Shown here: positions 11,057 to 21,904 of the stretch, one piece after another | Layout: each line of letters starts with the position of its first letter | Numbering within the stretch: the first letter of the stretch is position 1 | Origin: Dugong dugon | Lineage: Eukaryota; Chordata; Mammalia; Sirenia; Dugongidae | Length of the DNA stretch: 64,000 nt | Assembly: GCA_030035585.1 (NCBI GenBank) | Contig: CM057466.1 | Location: 113,028,182 to 113,092,181, forward strand | Direction: 5' to 3' | The notes under the pieces: model-generated | The model's input: the letters and a program-made list of their open reading frames with translations, nothing else | Databases searched by the model: none | What the model was told of the DNA's origin: nothing | Program-made: the position numbers and the translations under genes

Positions 11057-11395
11057 TCTAATTCTTCAACCTAGGTGCTAGTCATCTATTCCTTTGGTAC
11101 TTTCTCTGATGTCCCCAGTGAGATTAGTGACTCCTGTGGTACCTTCCATCCTGCAATCATGACATTCATGCCATGTTCTAGCTGTGGACATACTCACCCA
11201 TCTGCACTTCTGACTCCAGGAGGGCAGACATCTCACCTGTCTTGATGTTGAGTATGCAATCTCTTCATGAATTGGTGACAACCAACTATCAGTCACCTGC
11301 ATGCTCTTGACACCTACACCTAGCATAATACCTGGCATGTGGCACGTGCTCATAAGACCTGCTGGCAAATGAGTGAGAATGTGAGCAAGGTTTCT
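11057..11395 (+). mobile_element. L2 LINE 3' end, diverged
   Basis: CTCCAGGAGGGCAGACATCT, then CACCTAGCATAATACCTGGC and GGCACGTGCTCATAAG reproduce the order of L2 3'-end words. A 122-codon minus-strand frame through it is not a gene. Confidence 0.55.
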
Positions 11396-11494
11396 GTTCT
11401 TGCATCTATGAACAGTGAATTTGACTTCCAAAAGAGTAGTAGTCACACAGTTTGAGATTATGTGTGCTCATCCAAGTGCTAAAAGAAATTAGAG

Positions 11495-11692
11495 CACAAT
11501 AATACCAGAGGAAGAGAGGAAGACCCTCAATGAGATGAATTGACCAGTGGCTGCAATGATAGGCTCAAGCATAGATAGCAACAATTGTGAGGGTGGTGCA
11601 GGACTGGACAGTATTTTGTTTCGTTCTGTTGTCCATAGGATCACTATAAGTTGGAACTGACTTGACGGTGCCTGATAACAATACTAGAGAAA
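11495..11692 (+). mobile_element. RTE LINE 3' end
   Basis: GAAGACCCTCAATGAGATGA, GGCTCAAGCATAGATAGCAA, TTTTGTTTCGTTCTGTTGTC and AGTTGGAACTGACTTGACGG match the terminal 200 bp of the RTE copy at 12535. It ends in a short CCTGATAACAATA tail. Confidence 0.8.
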
Positions 11693-11693
11693 G

Positions 11694-11807
11694 AAGCCCT
11701 GGTGGCACAGTGGTTAAGTGTTCAGCTGCTCACCAAAAGGTCGGGGTTCGAACCCACCGGCCACTCTGCAGGAGATAGATGTGTCAGTCTGCTTCCATAA
11801 AGATCAC
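11694..11807 (+). mobile_element. AfroSINE, type B, 3'-truncated
   Basis: Good head (GAAGCCCTGGTGGCACAGTG, AAAGGTCGGGGTTCGAACCC) and the start of the type B insert, broken at AAAGATCACAG, where a MIR begins. The normal RTE-like tail is absent. Confidence 0.8.
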
Positions 11808-11955
11808 AGTAAAGATAATCAGTCTTGGAGCCAGACAGACCCAAGTTCAAGTCCTGGTTCTGCTGCTCATTCATTGTGGGACATCTGATGGATTAATTAA
11901 CCTCTCTGAGTCTCAGAGTGACGATATTAACATCTCTGAATCCCCAGAGTGCATT
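11808..11955 (+). mobile_element. MIR SINE
   Basis: Words CTTGGAGCCAGACAGACCCA, AGTTCAAGTCCTGGTTCTGC and TTAACCTCTCTGAGTCTCAG are standard MIR core and 3' sequence, fairly well preserved. Confidence 0.75.
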
Positions 11956-12534
11956 TAACAAAATCATCCTTAAAAGGCTGCTAGTAGATATAAATAAGAC
12001 CTGTATATGAAGAACACAACAATATTTGTCAGACTAAAATAACTCATTAAAATGCCACGAGAAGCAAGGGTGAGTGGGAAGAGAAGAGAATGAAAAGCCA
12101 GCTTTGAACATTGTGAGAGGAAAGAAATCAGAAGACATTTAGCAGTTCTACTGCTCTATTATTACTGTTATTATTTATAAGGCATGTTAAGTGAGTAAGA
12201 CATTTCACCAAACACAGACAAGGACATGGTCTCTATTTTTACTTAACAATAGCAAAGACATAAAACAAGCCCGCTAATGGTCTGACAGGGTAGGATGTTT
12301 CCATGCTATGTTAGAGCAAATGAAGAAATCCATGTTGCTGTTGTTACTGTTCCACGTTATTTCTGTTCGCAAAATAAGTAAGTTATCACATACCCTCCAA
12401 AAAATCCTGGAGAAATGCTAGACAAACGCAGAAGGGCACTTGTAATTGGCTATCTCTAGTCCCATTATTTTTAAAAAACAGATTCTAACCTAAGTTAGAA
12501 TGGTCCCAGAAATGTCAAAAACTATGAAAAATAT
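11956..12534. other. Intergenic DNA, no gene seen
   Basis: Non-coding stretch between MIR and RTE copies; no named repeat or gene recognised. Confidence 0.45.
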
Positions 12535-13100
12535 GCTGCCCGTGGAAGCACAGTCAAGAAATCAAAAGATACGTTGCTTTGGACAAATATGTTGCAAAAT
12601 ACCTCTTTAAAGTGTTAAAAAGCAAAGACGTCACTTTGAGGACTAAGGTGCACCTGACCCAAGCCATGGTATTTTCAATGGCCTCATATGCAACAATGAA
12701 TAAGAAAGACCAAAAAAGAATTGATGTATTTGAATTACAGTGTTGGCAAAGAATACTGGAGATAATATGGACTGCCAGAAAAATGAACATATCTGTCTTT
12801 AAAGAAGTACAGCCAGAATGTTCTCTAGAAGTGAGGATGGTGAGACTTCATCTCACTTACTTTGGACGTGTTTTCAGGAGGGACCAGTCTCTGGAGAAGG
12901 ACATCATGGCTTGGTAAAGTAGAGGATCAGTGAAAAAGAGGAAGACCCTCAATGAGATGGATTGACACAGTGGCTGCAACAATGGGCTCAAACATAGCAA
13001 CGATCGTGAGGATGGCACAGGACCGGGCTGTGTTTTGTTCTGTTGTACATGGGGACACTGTGAGTTGGAACCAACTAGATGACACCTAACAACAACAGCA
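12535..13100 (+). mobile_element. RTE (BovB-like) LINE, ORF2 C-terminus and 3' end
   Basis: The longest RTE copy in the window. It carries an open remnant of the end of the RTE polyprotein (12579-12917) followed by the untranslated end, which closes with ACTGTGAGTTGGAACCAACT, ACACC and (TAACAAC)n. It is 5'-truncated, as expected for target-primed reverse transcription. Confidence 0.85.
12579..12917 (+). pseudogene. RTE reverse transcriptase C-terminal remnant
   Basis: About 112 codons remain open. The order LRTKVHLTQAMVFSMASYAT, KRIDVFELQCWQRILEI, WTARKMNISVFKEVQPE and LTYFGRVFRRDQSLEKDIMA parallels the segment after the RT domain of BovB/RTE proteins (AMVFPV-YG, RIDAFELWCWRRLL, WTARRSN, YFGHLMRR-DSLEK). 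The catalytic RT domain and the endonuclease are missing, so it is a dead fragment. Family assignment is from my memory of BovB motifs. Confidence 0.8.
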
Positions 13101-14394
13101 ATGAAACACAATAACCATCCAGGAAGAAATTACTAGAAAAACTAACAAGTGTGTGCTTATATCAAAATCTAAGTCTGATGCAAGATATGGAAGAGGTAAA
13201 GAAACATCAAAGGCTTGTTCCACCAATGTTCCACTTTCTAGTAGAATCCTTTTTCTAACGCCTATGTACAGATGATGGCATCCAGAGGACACTGTCTTGC
13301 TCAGTAACCCTGCCCTTTTTGAGGATTCTCTGTGTCTCACCTCTGGGGGAGGTGAGGTTGTTCTGCATATTGCAACTTGTGATCTGTAGAGATGGTTGGT
13401 TTATCTTGGCTCCTGCCCCTATCAAAACCAAAGAAACATCCATATAATACATGAAGGTGCTGAGAGGGAGCACTTTGGTTGAGTTTCAAATTGTCAAAAA
13501 TTATAAAGCAGCCATTTTCTAAGTCATAGTACCACCGAGCTAATTGCAGGGACTATTTTATATTATGACATGTTCATGGCACAGTACAGTGTGAGCACAT
13601 GGGCTTGTCAAAACAAATAAACCTTTTTCTCTTCTTTTAATGAAATCTATTGCACAAAGTGCTAAACAAATTACAGGGTAGAGGCAAGTGTCTACTACAC
13701 CACCAGCATTTAATACCTGAGGAAAACTGTGGAAACGTTGAAGAGCTGACTGGAAAATGACAGACTTATTGTGGATGGAAGGGTGACCAAGAGTGCAGCG
13801 TGGACGACCTGCTATTTCATAATCCAGACACCATGGCTAGCATGCAGGGGTCCAAAACCCCACTCACCACTTTGCCTGCAAATGACGGCATGCAGAATCT
13901 CAGGAGAAATGGCAAGGCCGGTGTGGCAAAGGGGACAGAAAGGAGGTAATTCTCAGATTATTGGATGAACTCTTTTCTGGTCACTTAATTGCAGGAATTG
14001 GGGTGGCAACCAAACTGCTACTTTCTTATTTTTAATCAGAGATGAGATCATTGGCCTCAAACCAAAAAGGTAAATCGACACTAACTGACTTAGTCAATAA
14101 TAAGAAAAGAAGAGATATGCTTTAAAAACCAACAAATGAAAACGTTTTGGGAGACAGCATGGGCTCAGGGAAGGGGCCGCAGAGCCTGCTGGTGGTGGGC
14201 GTGAACACGTTTCCGGAGTACATGGACAAGATGTGCCAAGAGCCTTCAGAAAGGGCGGCAGTTTCATATCCAGGGTATGTTCCAAAGACGGAAACAAGAA
14301 AGTGCACAGAGACAGGGAACACAGGTGCGTGTCAGAGCTTTGTGTGTAATAATTAAAAAAAAAAAAAGAAGGGAAAATCTACAGGCCCATCAAA
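13101..14394. other. Intergenic DNA, no gene seen
   Basis: Unique-looking sequence. Overlapping short frames on both strands around 13086-13473 and 14094-14356 have no domain or splice logic that I can support. Confidence 0.45.
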
Positions 14395-14710
14395 CAGGCT
14401 TGGAAAATAAATAATACATTCCCCAAATGGATTGTCTTGCAACCATTAGGAATGATGTGTAGGTGAGCGTTTATCAGCATGGAAGATGTTCATATAATAA
14501 ATAAGCAGGTTATGAGACAGTAGGTAGGGTACAATCTCATCTTTGGAAATATATCATGTATCATAACATATATAATAAATTATTTGGAGTCATATTTACC
14601 AAAATGTTAAAAAGGGTTATTTCTTCATTATGGGATTTCAGACTGTCATTTTTTTTCTTTTTTTTTTTGCTTACCTGTCTTTTCTAATTTTTCTAAAATG
14701 GCATGCATAG
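14395..14710 (+). mobile_element. Probable old L1 3'-end relic
   Basis: GCATGGAAGATGTTCATATA, AAGCAGGTTATGAGACAGTA, GGTACAATCTCATCTTTGG, then CCAAAATGTTAAAAAGGGTTAT and a pyrimidine-rich TTTTCTTTTTT region resemble the 3' part of old L1M elements. Divergence is high and the assignment is tentative. Confidence 0.4.
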
Positions 14711-15563
14711 CTAGTCTAATATTAAAGGGAAACCATTTGGAATGTTTAAAAAAAAGTGACATTCGAAGAAATAATGACGCTAGTGCAAACGAAAAGAAAA
14801 GAAAGGAAAACCTGCACAAAGATGTAGCAGCAAAAGCTAGACAAAGTGACGCAGCTGCCATCACTACCAACAGGCCTCCTTCCTTCAGTCTATGAGAAAC
14901 CACGGTCATTTGTGTCCAAAGTGGGGGCCCAAATACTGGCCACAACCTCTTGCTGTTTCTGAAGATAATAATAATATTTTTTTTTTAAAAAACCCATACA
15001 GACCACTGAGAGGGAGATAGTACCAGCCCTTGAGCGTGGGCACCACCCCAAGGATCTAGCAGTTCACCATTAGCCAGACCCACAGGCACAGGATCCTATA
15101 TATCCATCGATTTCTCCCCTACCCGTTCATTTAAGAGAATAGTATTCCTAAATCAACAACGAGGCCAGGACTCCCAGACAACAGTCATTCATTAGCCAGG
15201 TGTCCATTCCCCACCGTGATGCGTTTAAAGTTAACGCAGTGAGGCAGGGCAGCCACACATACATAATAAGAGCATCTTTGGCAGGAGATGCAGGGTGTTG
15301 TGGTAAGTGATGCCAGATGCTTCCTTCACTCAGCAACACCATACAACTTTGCCAACGCTGACTGACTGGGAAGCACTTGGAGCTGGCTTCCCACTGCCCC
15401 CATATAAAAGGATGCCCCTCTCCCGGAAAACTTCAAGCAAGCCCTTGAGAAAGCCCAGGTTTCCCGCCTTTTTTGTCTAACAAAGCAGCCCCACCAGGCA
15501 GGGAACGCTTGAACTGCTGGCTAAGACACCGCTCATCACTTTTTATTCCTCATCCATACCAGG
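14711..15563. other. Intergenic DNA, no gene seen
   Basis: Non-coding sequence with A/T runs around 14980. No repeat family named. Confidence 0.45.
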
Positions 15564-15678
15564 CTGTTTCAATGGCCTTTCCACACCTGTTTCAATGGCC
15601 TTTCCACACCTGTTTCAATGGCCTCTCCCCACCTGTTTCAATGGCCTCTCCCCACCTGTTTCAATGGCCTCTCCTCAC
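15564..15678 (+). repeat. Minisatellite, five copies of a 23-bp unit
   Basis: Unit CTGTTTCAATGGCC(T/C)T plus TCC(A/C/T)CAC, repeated exactly head to tail from 15564, 15587, 15610, 15633 and 15656. Copies 1-2 share the TTTCCACAC ending, 3-4 share CTCCCCAC, and 5 has CTCCTCAC, so the array grew by stepwise duplication. Confidence 0.95.
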
Positions 15679-16394
15679 GTGAACAGTCTCTCCTTCACTG
15701 GCCTCCTTTCTGTGGTGGCTTTCTGCATACCAGGTTACCAGAAATTCCCACTTTAAAAAAAAAAATCACTCACATGGTTGGGCTTTGCTGCCATGAAAAA
15801 TCTGTATAGGGATTGATTTTAAAAAGAGAAAGGGTCTGAATAAACCTACCAGTGACAGAGGTCTGCGTCTCGTAAGCAAGGACCACCCCTTACAGAGATA
15901 GCTTCTCCCTTGTCCTAGTCTCTGCGCCATCTGAGTGCTCTCGGGTACGTTAGCTGAGAAAACTCACAGCAGCCCTGCAGGGCAAGAGAACTAGCCTAGA
16001 AGAATTAGTGTAGCTTCTTATGGGGTCACTCGGAATTGACCAGACAGCAATGGGTTTGGTTTTTTTTGGTTTCTCACTAAACCCATGACAAATGGCACTA
16101 AGCAATTTTCCAGTGGGAAAAAGTCAAGCAACTTCTGACAATATGGAAACGACACACATGATTTTAATATGAAAAACAGGAGAGCTAGAACACCTTCGCT
16201 TTATCTAAACTTTTACTTTGGAATATTTTAGTTTGTATCTTGGTAAATGAGCCACAGGACACACTATCCAGAGACTTACAAACACCACCCAGTAGTTTTG
16301 GCCAACAACACTTGACACAAAGCACGGTGTTTGCTCTCTGTGAGTGAAGGGCCCACATGTGGCCACACTTACATGTGCAGAGATGGCTCCCGAC
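15679..16394. other. Intergenic DNA with an isolated AfroSINE tail at 16018-16066
   Basis: Mostly unnamed sequence. TATGGGGTCACTCGGAATTG...GCAATGGGTTTGGTTTTTTT at 16018-16066 is the last ~50 bp of a type A AfroSINE without its tRNA head, i.e. a 5'-truncated copy. Confidence 0.55.
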
Positions 16395-16615
16395 ACTTCC
16401 CAGTCCAGTTTTCAACTCCTCCACCCCCACTTCCCCATTCTCCACCTCCACTTATATCCTTCCATTTCCTTGACTATGCAGATTCCCTTCTTTGGAATGT
16501 TCTTGCTTGACCATTCCCCTGGGAATTCCTACTCATCCTGCAGACCTCCTCTTCCCTGACCCCCTTCCTCCAAATCTAAGTCAGGACCCCCATTTATAAT
16601 ATATCACCTTGCTAT
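16395..16615 (+). mobile_element. L2 LINE fragment
   Basis: CTTTGGAATGTTCTTGCTTG, CCTACTCATCCTGCAGACCT and CTTCCCTGACCCCCTTCCTC follow the L2 3' ORF/UTR order (ggaatgttcttcc... ctcatccttcag). Confidence 0.55.
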
Positions 16616-16824
16616 TGCAAGTCCTGGTGGTGCAAACAGTTAAGCACTCAACTACAAGCTGAAAGGTTGGCGGTTCAAACCCACCCAGAGGCACCTCAGA
16701 GGAAAGACCTAGAGATCTGCTTCCAAAAGGTCACAGCCTTGAAAACCCTATGGAGCAGTTCTACTCTGCACACATGGGATCTCTATGAGTCGGAACTGAC
16801 TTGACAGCAACCAACAGTAAGTTT
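16616..16824 (+). mobile_element. AfroSINE, type C
   Basis: Head GTCCTGGTGGTGCAAACAGT with the type C replacement of the A-box region, B box GGCGGTTCAAACCC, then the type C body CCAGAGGCACCTCAGAGG, ACCCTATGGAGCAGTTCTAC and the tail GAGTCGGAACTGACTTGACA. It ends in CCAACAGTAA. Confidence 0.87.
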
Positions 16825-17774
16825 ATTTATGTAGGTGTTCACTAAATTCAAATGAATAAATAAATAACTTATAGAGAGATCTCATTTGTACTAACTTCCA
16901 GCTCTTATTTTTTCATTTTTCTGCAAGGATGCCTTGTCAGATAACTCACTATCCAGATAGACCATTTCTTTCCTAGTATTTTTATTTACTAAACACTTAA
17001 CGCTTTCAGAGAAGGGAATATAGTTAAACTCACAGTGCTAGTTTCAATAACTGTTATTTATTCAACAGACATTTCCAGAACTCCAATTAGATGTCAGCAC
17101 CAGGCTAAGAGGTGGAGATGTGGAGGGCCCGCTGGCACTGGTCTTAGTGAATTGATTCCTCTTCCAGGGCCTCTCAGACCATCTCTTTAATAATGTATTC
17201 CAGAAGGCTGCTCAAGCAAACCGGTATGTAGTTGGGAATCTACCATCTTATTATTTTTGAAAACTAGAACGACATTTGTCTATGTCTCGGCATGTTCTCA
17301 ATTTTCCCAACCCCTCCAAGGTCACTGACAATGTTCTACCTGCAAGTGGTTTCTGAGTCTTCAGATAGATTTGATCCAGTATAGGGCATTTCGACTAATT
17401 TCAAATATCCTAGGGCTCTGCTATAATTTCTTTTCCCTCTGCTTTCCTTCTCCTTCTCCTCCCTCCCTTCTCTCTTTCCTTCCTTCCCTCCTTCATCTGA
17501 GTAAGGTGCTAGATACACACATGGCCCTGCCCTCAAGAAGCTTTCCCAACATATCAGCCCAGGGGTATATAATTTAGAATTTATCTAAAATTAATACACA
17601 GCCGTATTGATACCAGATATTTTCTATTATAGTCACCTACCTACTTGCCTTGCAGTTATTCTGATAGGAAAATACCTCAGTGGCATTGCAAGTGCATCAC
17701 AACAGTTCCTGCAATGAGCTCATGATTTTTCTCCATTGCAATCTTACATTATGACATGATTTGCCTCATGGTTT
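16825..17774. other. Intergenic DNA with L2-like scraps
   Basis: 17053-17130 (TTATTCAACAGACATTTCC, CAGCACCAGGCTAAGAGGTG) and 17495-17550 (GGTGCTAGATACACACATGG, CCCTCAAGAAGCTTTCCC) look like pieces of one L2 broken by a pyrimidine tract. No gene seen. Confidence 0.4.
17435..17500 (+). repeat. Pyrimidine-rich (CTTCCTCC) simple repeat
   Basis: About 65 bases almost wholly C and T, on the plus strand, with irregular CCTTCC/CTCC units. It interrupts the probable L2 remnants. Confidence 0.8.
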
Positions 17775-20259
17775 CCTGAAGCCTTATTTTTTTTATTTTT
17801 TTCCCATACAGAAATCTATACATACATTATTATGTGACTCTAATTGCTCTCTCCATACTGTGACAGCACACTCTTCCTTTCCACCCCCGATCCCCCATGT
17901 CCATTCAACTAGCTCCTAACCCTCTCTGCCTTCCCATCTCACCTCTGGACGAAGCTGCCCATTTAGTCTCTCGTATCTACTTGAGCTAAGAGGCACACTC
18001 CTCACCAGTATCACTTTATGTTCCACAGTTCAGTCCAATTCCTGTCTGAAGAGTTGGCCTCTGAAATTGTTTTAGTTCTGGGCTGATACAGAATCCAGGG
18101 GCCATGCTTTCCAGGGTTCCTCCAGTCTCAGTCAGACCATTAAGTCTGGTCTTCTTACTAGAATTTGAGTTCTGCATCCCGCCTTTCTCCTGCTCCATCC
18201 AGGACTCTCTATTACATTCCCTGTCTGGGTGGTCATTGGTGGTAACCAGGCACCATCTAGTTCTTCTGGTCTCAGGCTGATGAAGTCTCTGGTCTATGTG
18301 GCCCATTCTGTCTCTTGGGCTAATTCTTTCCTTGTGTCTTTGGTGTCCTTCATTCTCCTTTACCCCAGGTGGGTGGGACCAATCTGATGCATCTTAGATG
18401 GTTGCTTGCAAGCTTTTAAGACCCCAGATGCCACTCACCAAAGTAGGATGCAGAACATTTTCTTAATAAGCTTTGTTATGCCAATTGACCTAGGTATCCC
18501 CTGAAAGCATGGTACCCAGACCCCTACCCCTGCTATTCTGTCCCTCAAAGTGTTTGATTTTATTCAGGAAACTTCTTAGCTTTGGTTTAATCCAGTTGTG
18601 CTGACTTCCCCTGTAGTGAGTGCTGTCCTTCCCTTCACCTAAGATAATTCTTATCTATTATCTAGTTAGTAAATAACCCTCATTTTCCCTCCCCACCTTC
18701 ATAACCATCAAAGAATGTTTTCTTCTGTGTTTAAACCTTTTCTTGAGTTCTTATAATAGTGGTCTTATACGATATTTGTCCTTCTGTGACTGACTAAATT
18801 CACTCAGCATGATGACCTCTAGCTTCCTCCATGTTATGTTTCACGGCTTCATCGTTGTTCTTTATTGTTGCGTAGTATTCCATTGTGTGGATATGCCATA
18901 ATTTGTTTATCCATTCGTCCGTTAATGGGCACCTAGGTTGCTTCCATCTTTCTGCTATTGTGAACTGTGCTGCAATGAACATGGGTGTGCATATATCTAT
19001 TCGTGTGACGGCTCTTATTTCTCTAGGATATATTGCGAGGAGCGGGATAGCTGGATCCTATGGTACTTCTATTTCTAGCTTTTTAAGGAAGCGTCAAATC
19101 AATTTCCAAAGTGGTTGTACCATTTTACACTCCCACCAACAGTGTATAAGTGTTCCAGTCTCTCCACAACCTCTCCAGCATTTATTATTTTGTGTTTTTT
19201 GGATTAATGCTAGCCTTGTTGGGGTGAGATGATATCTCATGGAAGTTTTGATTTGCATTTCTCTAATGGCTAATGATGGTGAGCATTTCTTCATGTGTCT
19301 GTTAGCTGCCTGAATATCTTCTTTGGCGAAGTGCCTGTTCATATCCTTTGCCCATTTTTTAATTGACTTATTTGTCTTTTTGTTGTTAAGGTTTTGCAGT
19401 ATCTTGTAGATTTTAGAGATTAGATGCTGACTGGATTTGTCGTAGCCAACATTTTCTTCCCAGTCTGTAATTTGTCTTTTTACTCTTTTGGTGAAGTCTT
19501 TTGATGAGCATAAGTATTTCATTTTTAGGAGCTCCCATTTATCTGGTCTCTCTTCTGGTGCTTGTGCATTGTTACTTATGGTTCGTATTGTGTTTATACC
19601 ATGTATTAGGGCTCCTGGCATTGTCCCTATTTTTTCTTCCATGATCTTTATCATTTTCGATTTTATGTTTAAGTCTTTGATCCATTTGGAGTTAGTTTTT
19701 GTGTGTGGTGTGAGATATGGGTCTTTTTCAGTTTTTTGCAGATGGATATCCAGTTATGCCAGCACCATTTGTTAAAGAGACTGTCTTTTCCCCAGTTAAC
19801 AGACTTTGGACCTTTGTCAAATATCAGCTGCTCATAGGTGGATGAATTTATGTTTAGATTTTAAATTCTGTTCCATTGGACTATGTATCTGTTGTTCTAC
19901 CAGTACCAGGCTGTTTTGACTACCTTGGCGGTATAATAGATTTTAAATTAGGCAGTGCGAGGCCTCCCACTTTGTTCTTCTTCTTCAGTAAAGCTTTACT
20001 TATTCAGGGCCTCTTCTCTTTCCATATGAAGTTGGTGATTTGTTTCTCCATCTCATTAAAAAATGCTGGTGGAATTTGGATCAGGATTGCATTGTATCTG
20101 TAGATCGCTTTGGGTAGAATTGACATTTTCACAATGTTGAGTCTACCTATCCGTGAGCAAGGTATGTTTTCCACTTATGCAGGTCTCTTTTGGTTTCTTG
20201 CAGTAGTCTATTGTAGTTTTCATTGTATAGATCTTTTACGTCTCACCTGAAGCAGTATT
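17775..20259 (-). mobile_element. 5'-truncated L1 LINE (about 2.46 kb), inverted
   Basis: The longest transposon here (element 17789-20245). Its 3'UTR (17789-18545) matches the second L1 at 4433-5225. Upstream on the minus strand it runs through the end of ORF2, with plus-strand words TATTCCATTGTGTGGATATG, TTGTACCATTTTACACTCCC and CTTTGCCCATTTTTTAATTG typical of inverted L1. Imperfect flanks CCTGAAGC-n-n-TATT at 17775-17788 and 20246-20259 (12 of 14) look like a target-site duplication. It contains no ORF1 or RT catalytic domain. Confidence 0.88.
19094..19654 (-). pseudogene. L1 ORF2 C-terminal fragment
   Basis: A 186-codon uninterrupted piece of the region after the L1 reverse transcriptase. 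Visible landmarks in order are KEDIQAANRHMKKCSPSLAI, YHLTPTRLALIQKT and the Cys-rich knuckle CWRGCGETGTLIHCWWEC. Continuation upstream and downstream is broken by stops and frameshifts, and the endonuclease and RT active site lie outside the truncated copy. The long open stretch suggests a fairly young insertion. It has no promoter and cannot encode a working protein. Confidence 0.85.
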
Positions 20260-20926
20260 GTTAGAAAAGAAATAGTATGGGAACTCCCAAAGACAACTTT
20301 ATTCCAAGAGACCATATAAAAATTGCATAGCTGATTTACAGTGGCTGCTAAATTTCTTCTATGAATAGTGCAAGTTTAAATTCTAGCTCTCCAAGCAAAC
20401 ATTTCAGAAGGAGCCTCCTTAATTTGGCGTATTACAAGTCCAGCAGATCTCCATAAAGGCTCCAGCTTTTGTGGGCCCCTCTGTGGCACAAAGGCAGCTG
20501 AGGGGTATATGCCTTGCAGTGTCTGAGGCTGCAATACACACAACATGCAATCTGAATCCCTTCCCCACCACTCTGCTAACTCTGCCCTCCCACATAAGCA
20601 AAGGTGGTCCTTAGAAAGACGAGGGCCTGGTCCAGGCTCTTGCGCCTTATCTCACTGCAGCCTCTAACTCTCCCCTCTCTGGCAGCTCTGTCTGAACCTA
20701 CAACTGGCTGCACTTCCTCCTCCTTCCCTCCTGCAGGAGCATGGTCTCAAGTTGATTTTTAGTCCTCTTTTATTTCACTTTCCTTCAAGGACTCATGTAT
20801 ATTCATGGATTTATTCTTGAGTGTCTAATCACAGGTGAATCTTTATTTTCAATCTTATTTCCCCTTAATTTTTTTGGTCTTTGCTTCTAGGTAACTGCAG
20901 TACACTATCATGCACATATGAGGATA
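20260..20926. other. Intergenic DNA, no gene seen
   Basis: Unnamed sequence between L1 and an ATG-rich array; no domain-bearing open frame. Confidence 0.45.
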
Positions 20927-21413
20927 ATGATAAGATGATGATGATACTGGTTTTAGTGATAATGGTGATGGTGTTGACGATGGTGATGGCAACAGTGATG
21001 GTGTTGACAATGATTGTGATGATAATGATGGTGATGATGATGATGATGAAGGTAATAATGCTGATGGTGACAATGATGGTGGTGATGATGATGGTCGTAA
21101 TGGTGCTGCTATTGGTAATAGTGACAGTGAAGTGGTGAGGATGATGATGGTAATAGTAATGGTGATGATGAAGGTGATAATGCCGATGGTGATGATGATG
21201 ATGAAGGTGATCATGCTGATGGTGATGATGGTAATGATGGTGGTGATGAAGATGATGATGAAGGTGATAATGCCGATGGTGATGATGATGATGAAGGTGA
21301 TCATGCTGATGGTGATGATGGTAGTGATGATGGTGGTGATGAAGATGATGAGGAAGGTGATAATGCTAACGGTGATGATGATGGTGGTAATAATGGTGGT
21401 GGTGATGGTGATG
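20927..21413 (+). repeat. (ATG/GTG)n trinucleotide array with ~90-bp higher-order repeat
   Basis: Built of GATGATGGT-like triplets. Inside it, the block starting AAGGTGATAATGCCGATGGT recurs at 21171 and 21261 (90 bp apart) and, with changes, at 21354 (AAGGTGATAATGCTAACGGT). Both strands stay open for 85-149 codons (poly Met/Val on plus; Ile/Thr/Ser/Pro on minus) simply because a triplet array has no stop. Confidence 0.95.
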
Positions 21414-21904
21414 ATAAATTACCAGAAAATAACTTATGGAGGCAGAGAGGACACATCTCCTCTAATAAACCTGCTAATCTCAGAAAGATAGAAACACCAC
21501 TATTGAGCCCCAAGTCTAATCAAAACACATGAATTTCGCGTATGTCACAGTGACTTAAAGTTTTTGGAAAATGACACTGATGCTCCAGATGGTATAAAAA
21601 TGAAACCCTGCCTAAAAGTGAAGAAATGTAGAAATTCAGAGCAGAACCAACCAGATAGATCCAGAGCTCCCAGTATGAAAAGTCCTCATATGCATCAGAG
21701 AGGAAGATTCCAGTGGTGTTGTGCTATCTTTATTTTGTCCAACGATGCCCTGTGAGTTAAATTTTTGTATTATATGTGTTTGCTGATTGGACATACAAGT
21801 ACACATGAGCTTTCCCCAGAAGCCTCCCCTGGACCTTAAGGTTCAGCTAAGAATCCCTTCTGTATTCTCCCAGGGTCCTGTACATATTTTGTCGTTGCAT
21901 TTAA
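21414..21904. other. Intergenic DNA, no gene seen
   Basis: Non-coding. No named repeat. Confidence 0.4.

Noticed and set aside
11078..11446. 122-codon minus-strand open frame
   Set aside because: Lies antisense over an L2 LINE 3' end; no domain recognised.
15564..15678. CRISPR-like array
   Set aside because: The 23-bp units are directly adjacent with no spacers and the context is mammalian; it is a minisatellite.
20855..21491. Long open frames on both strands in the ATG-rich array
   Set aside because: A stop-free triplet repeat is open by construction; the peptides are pure low complexity.
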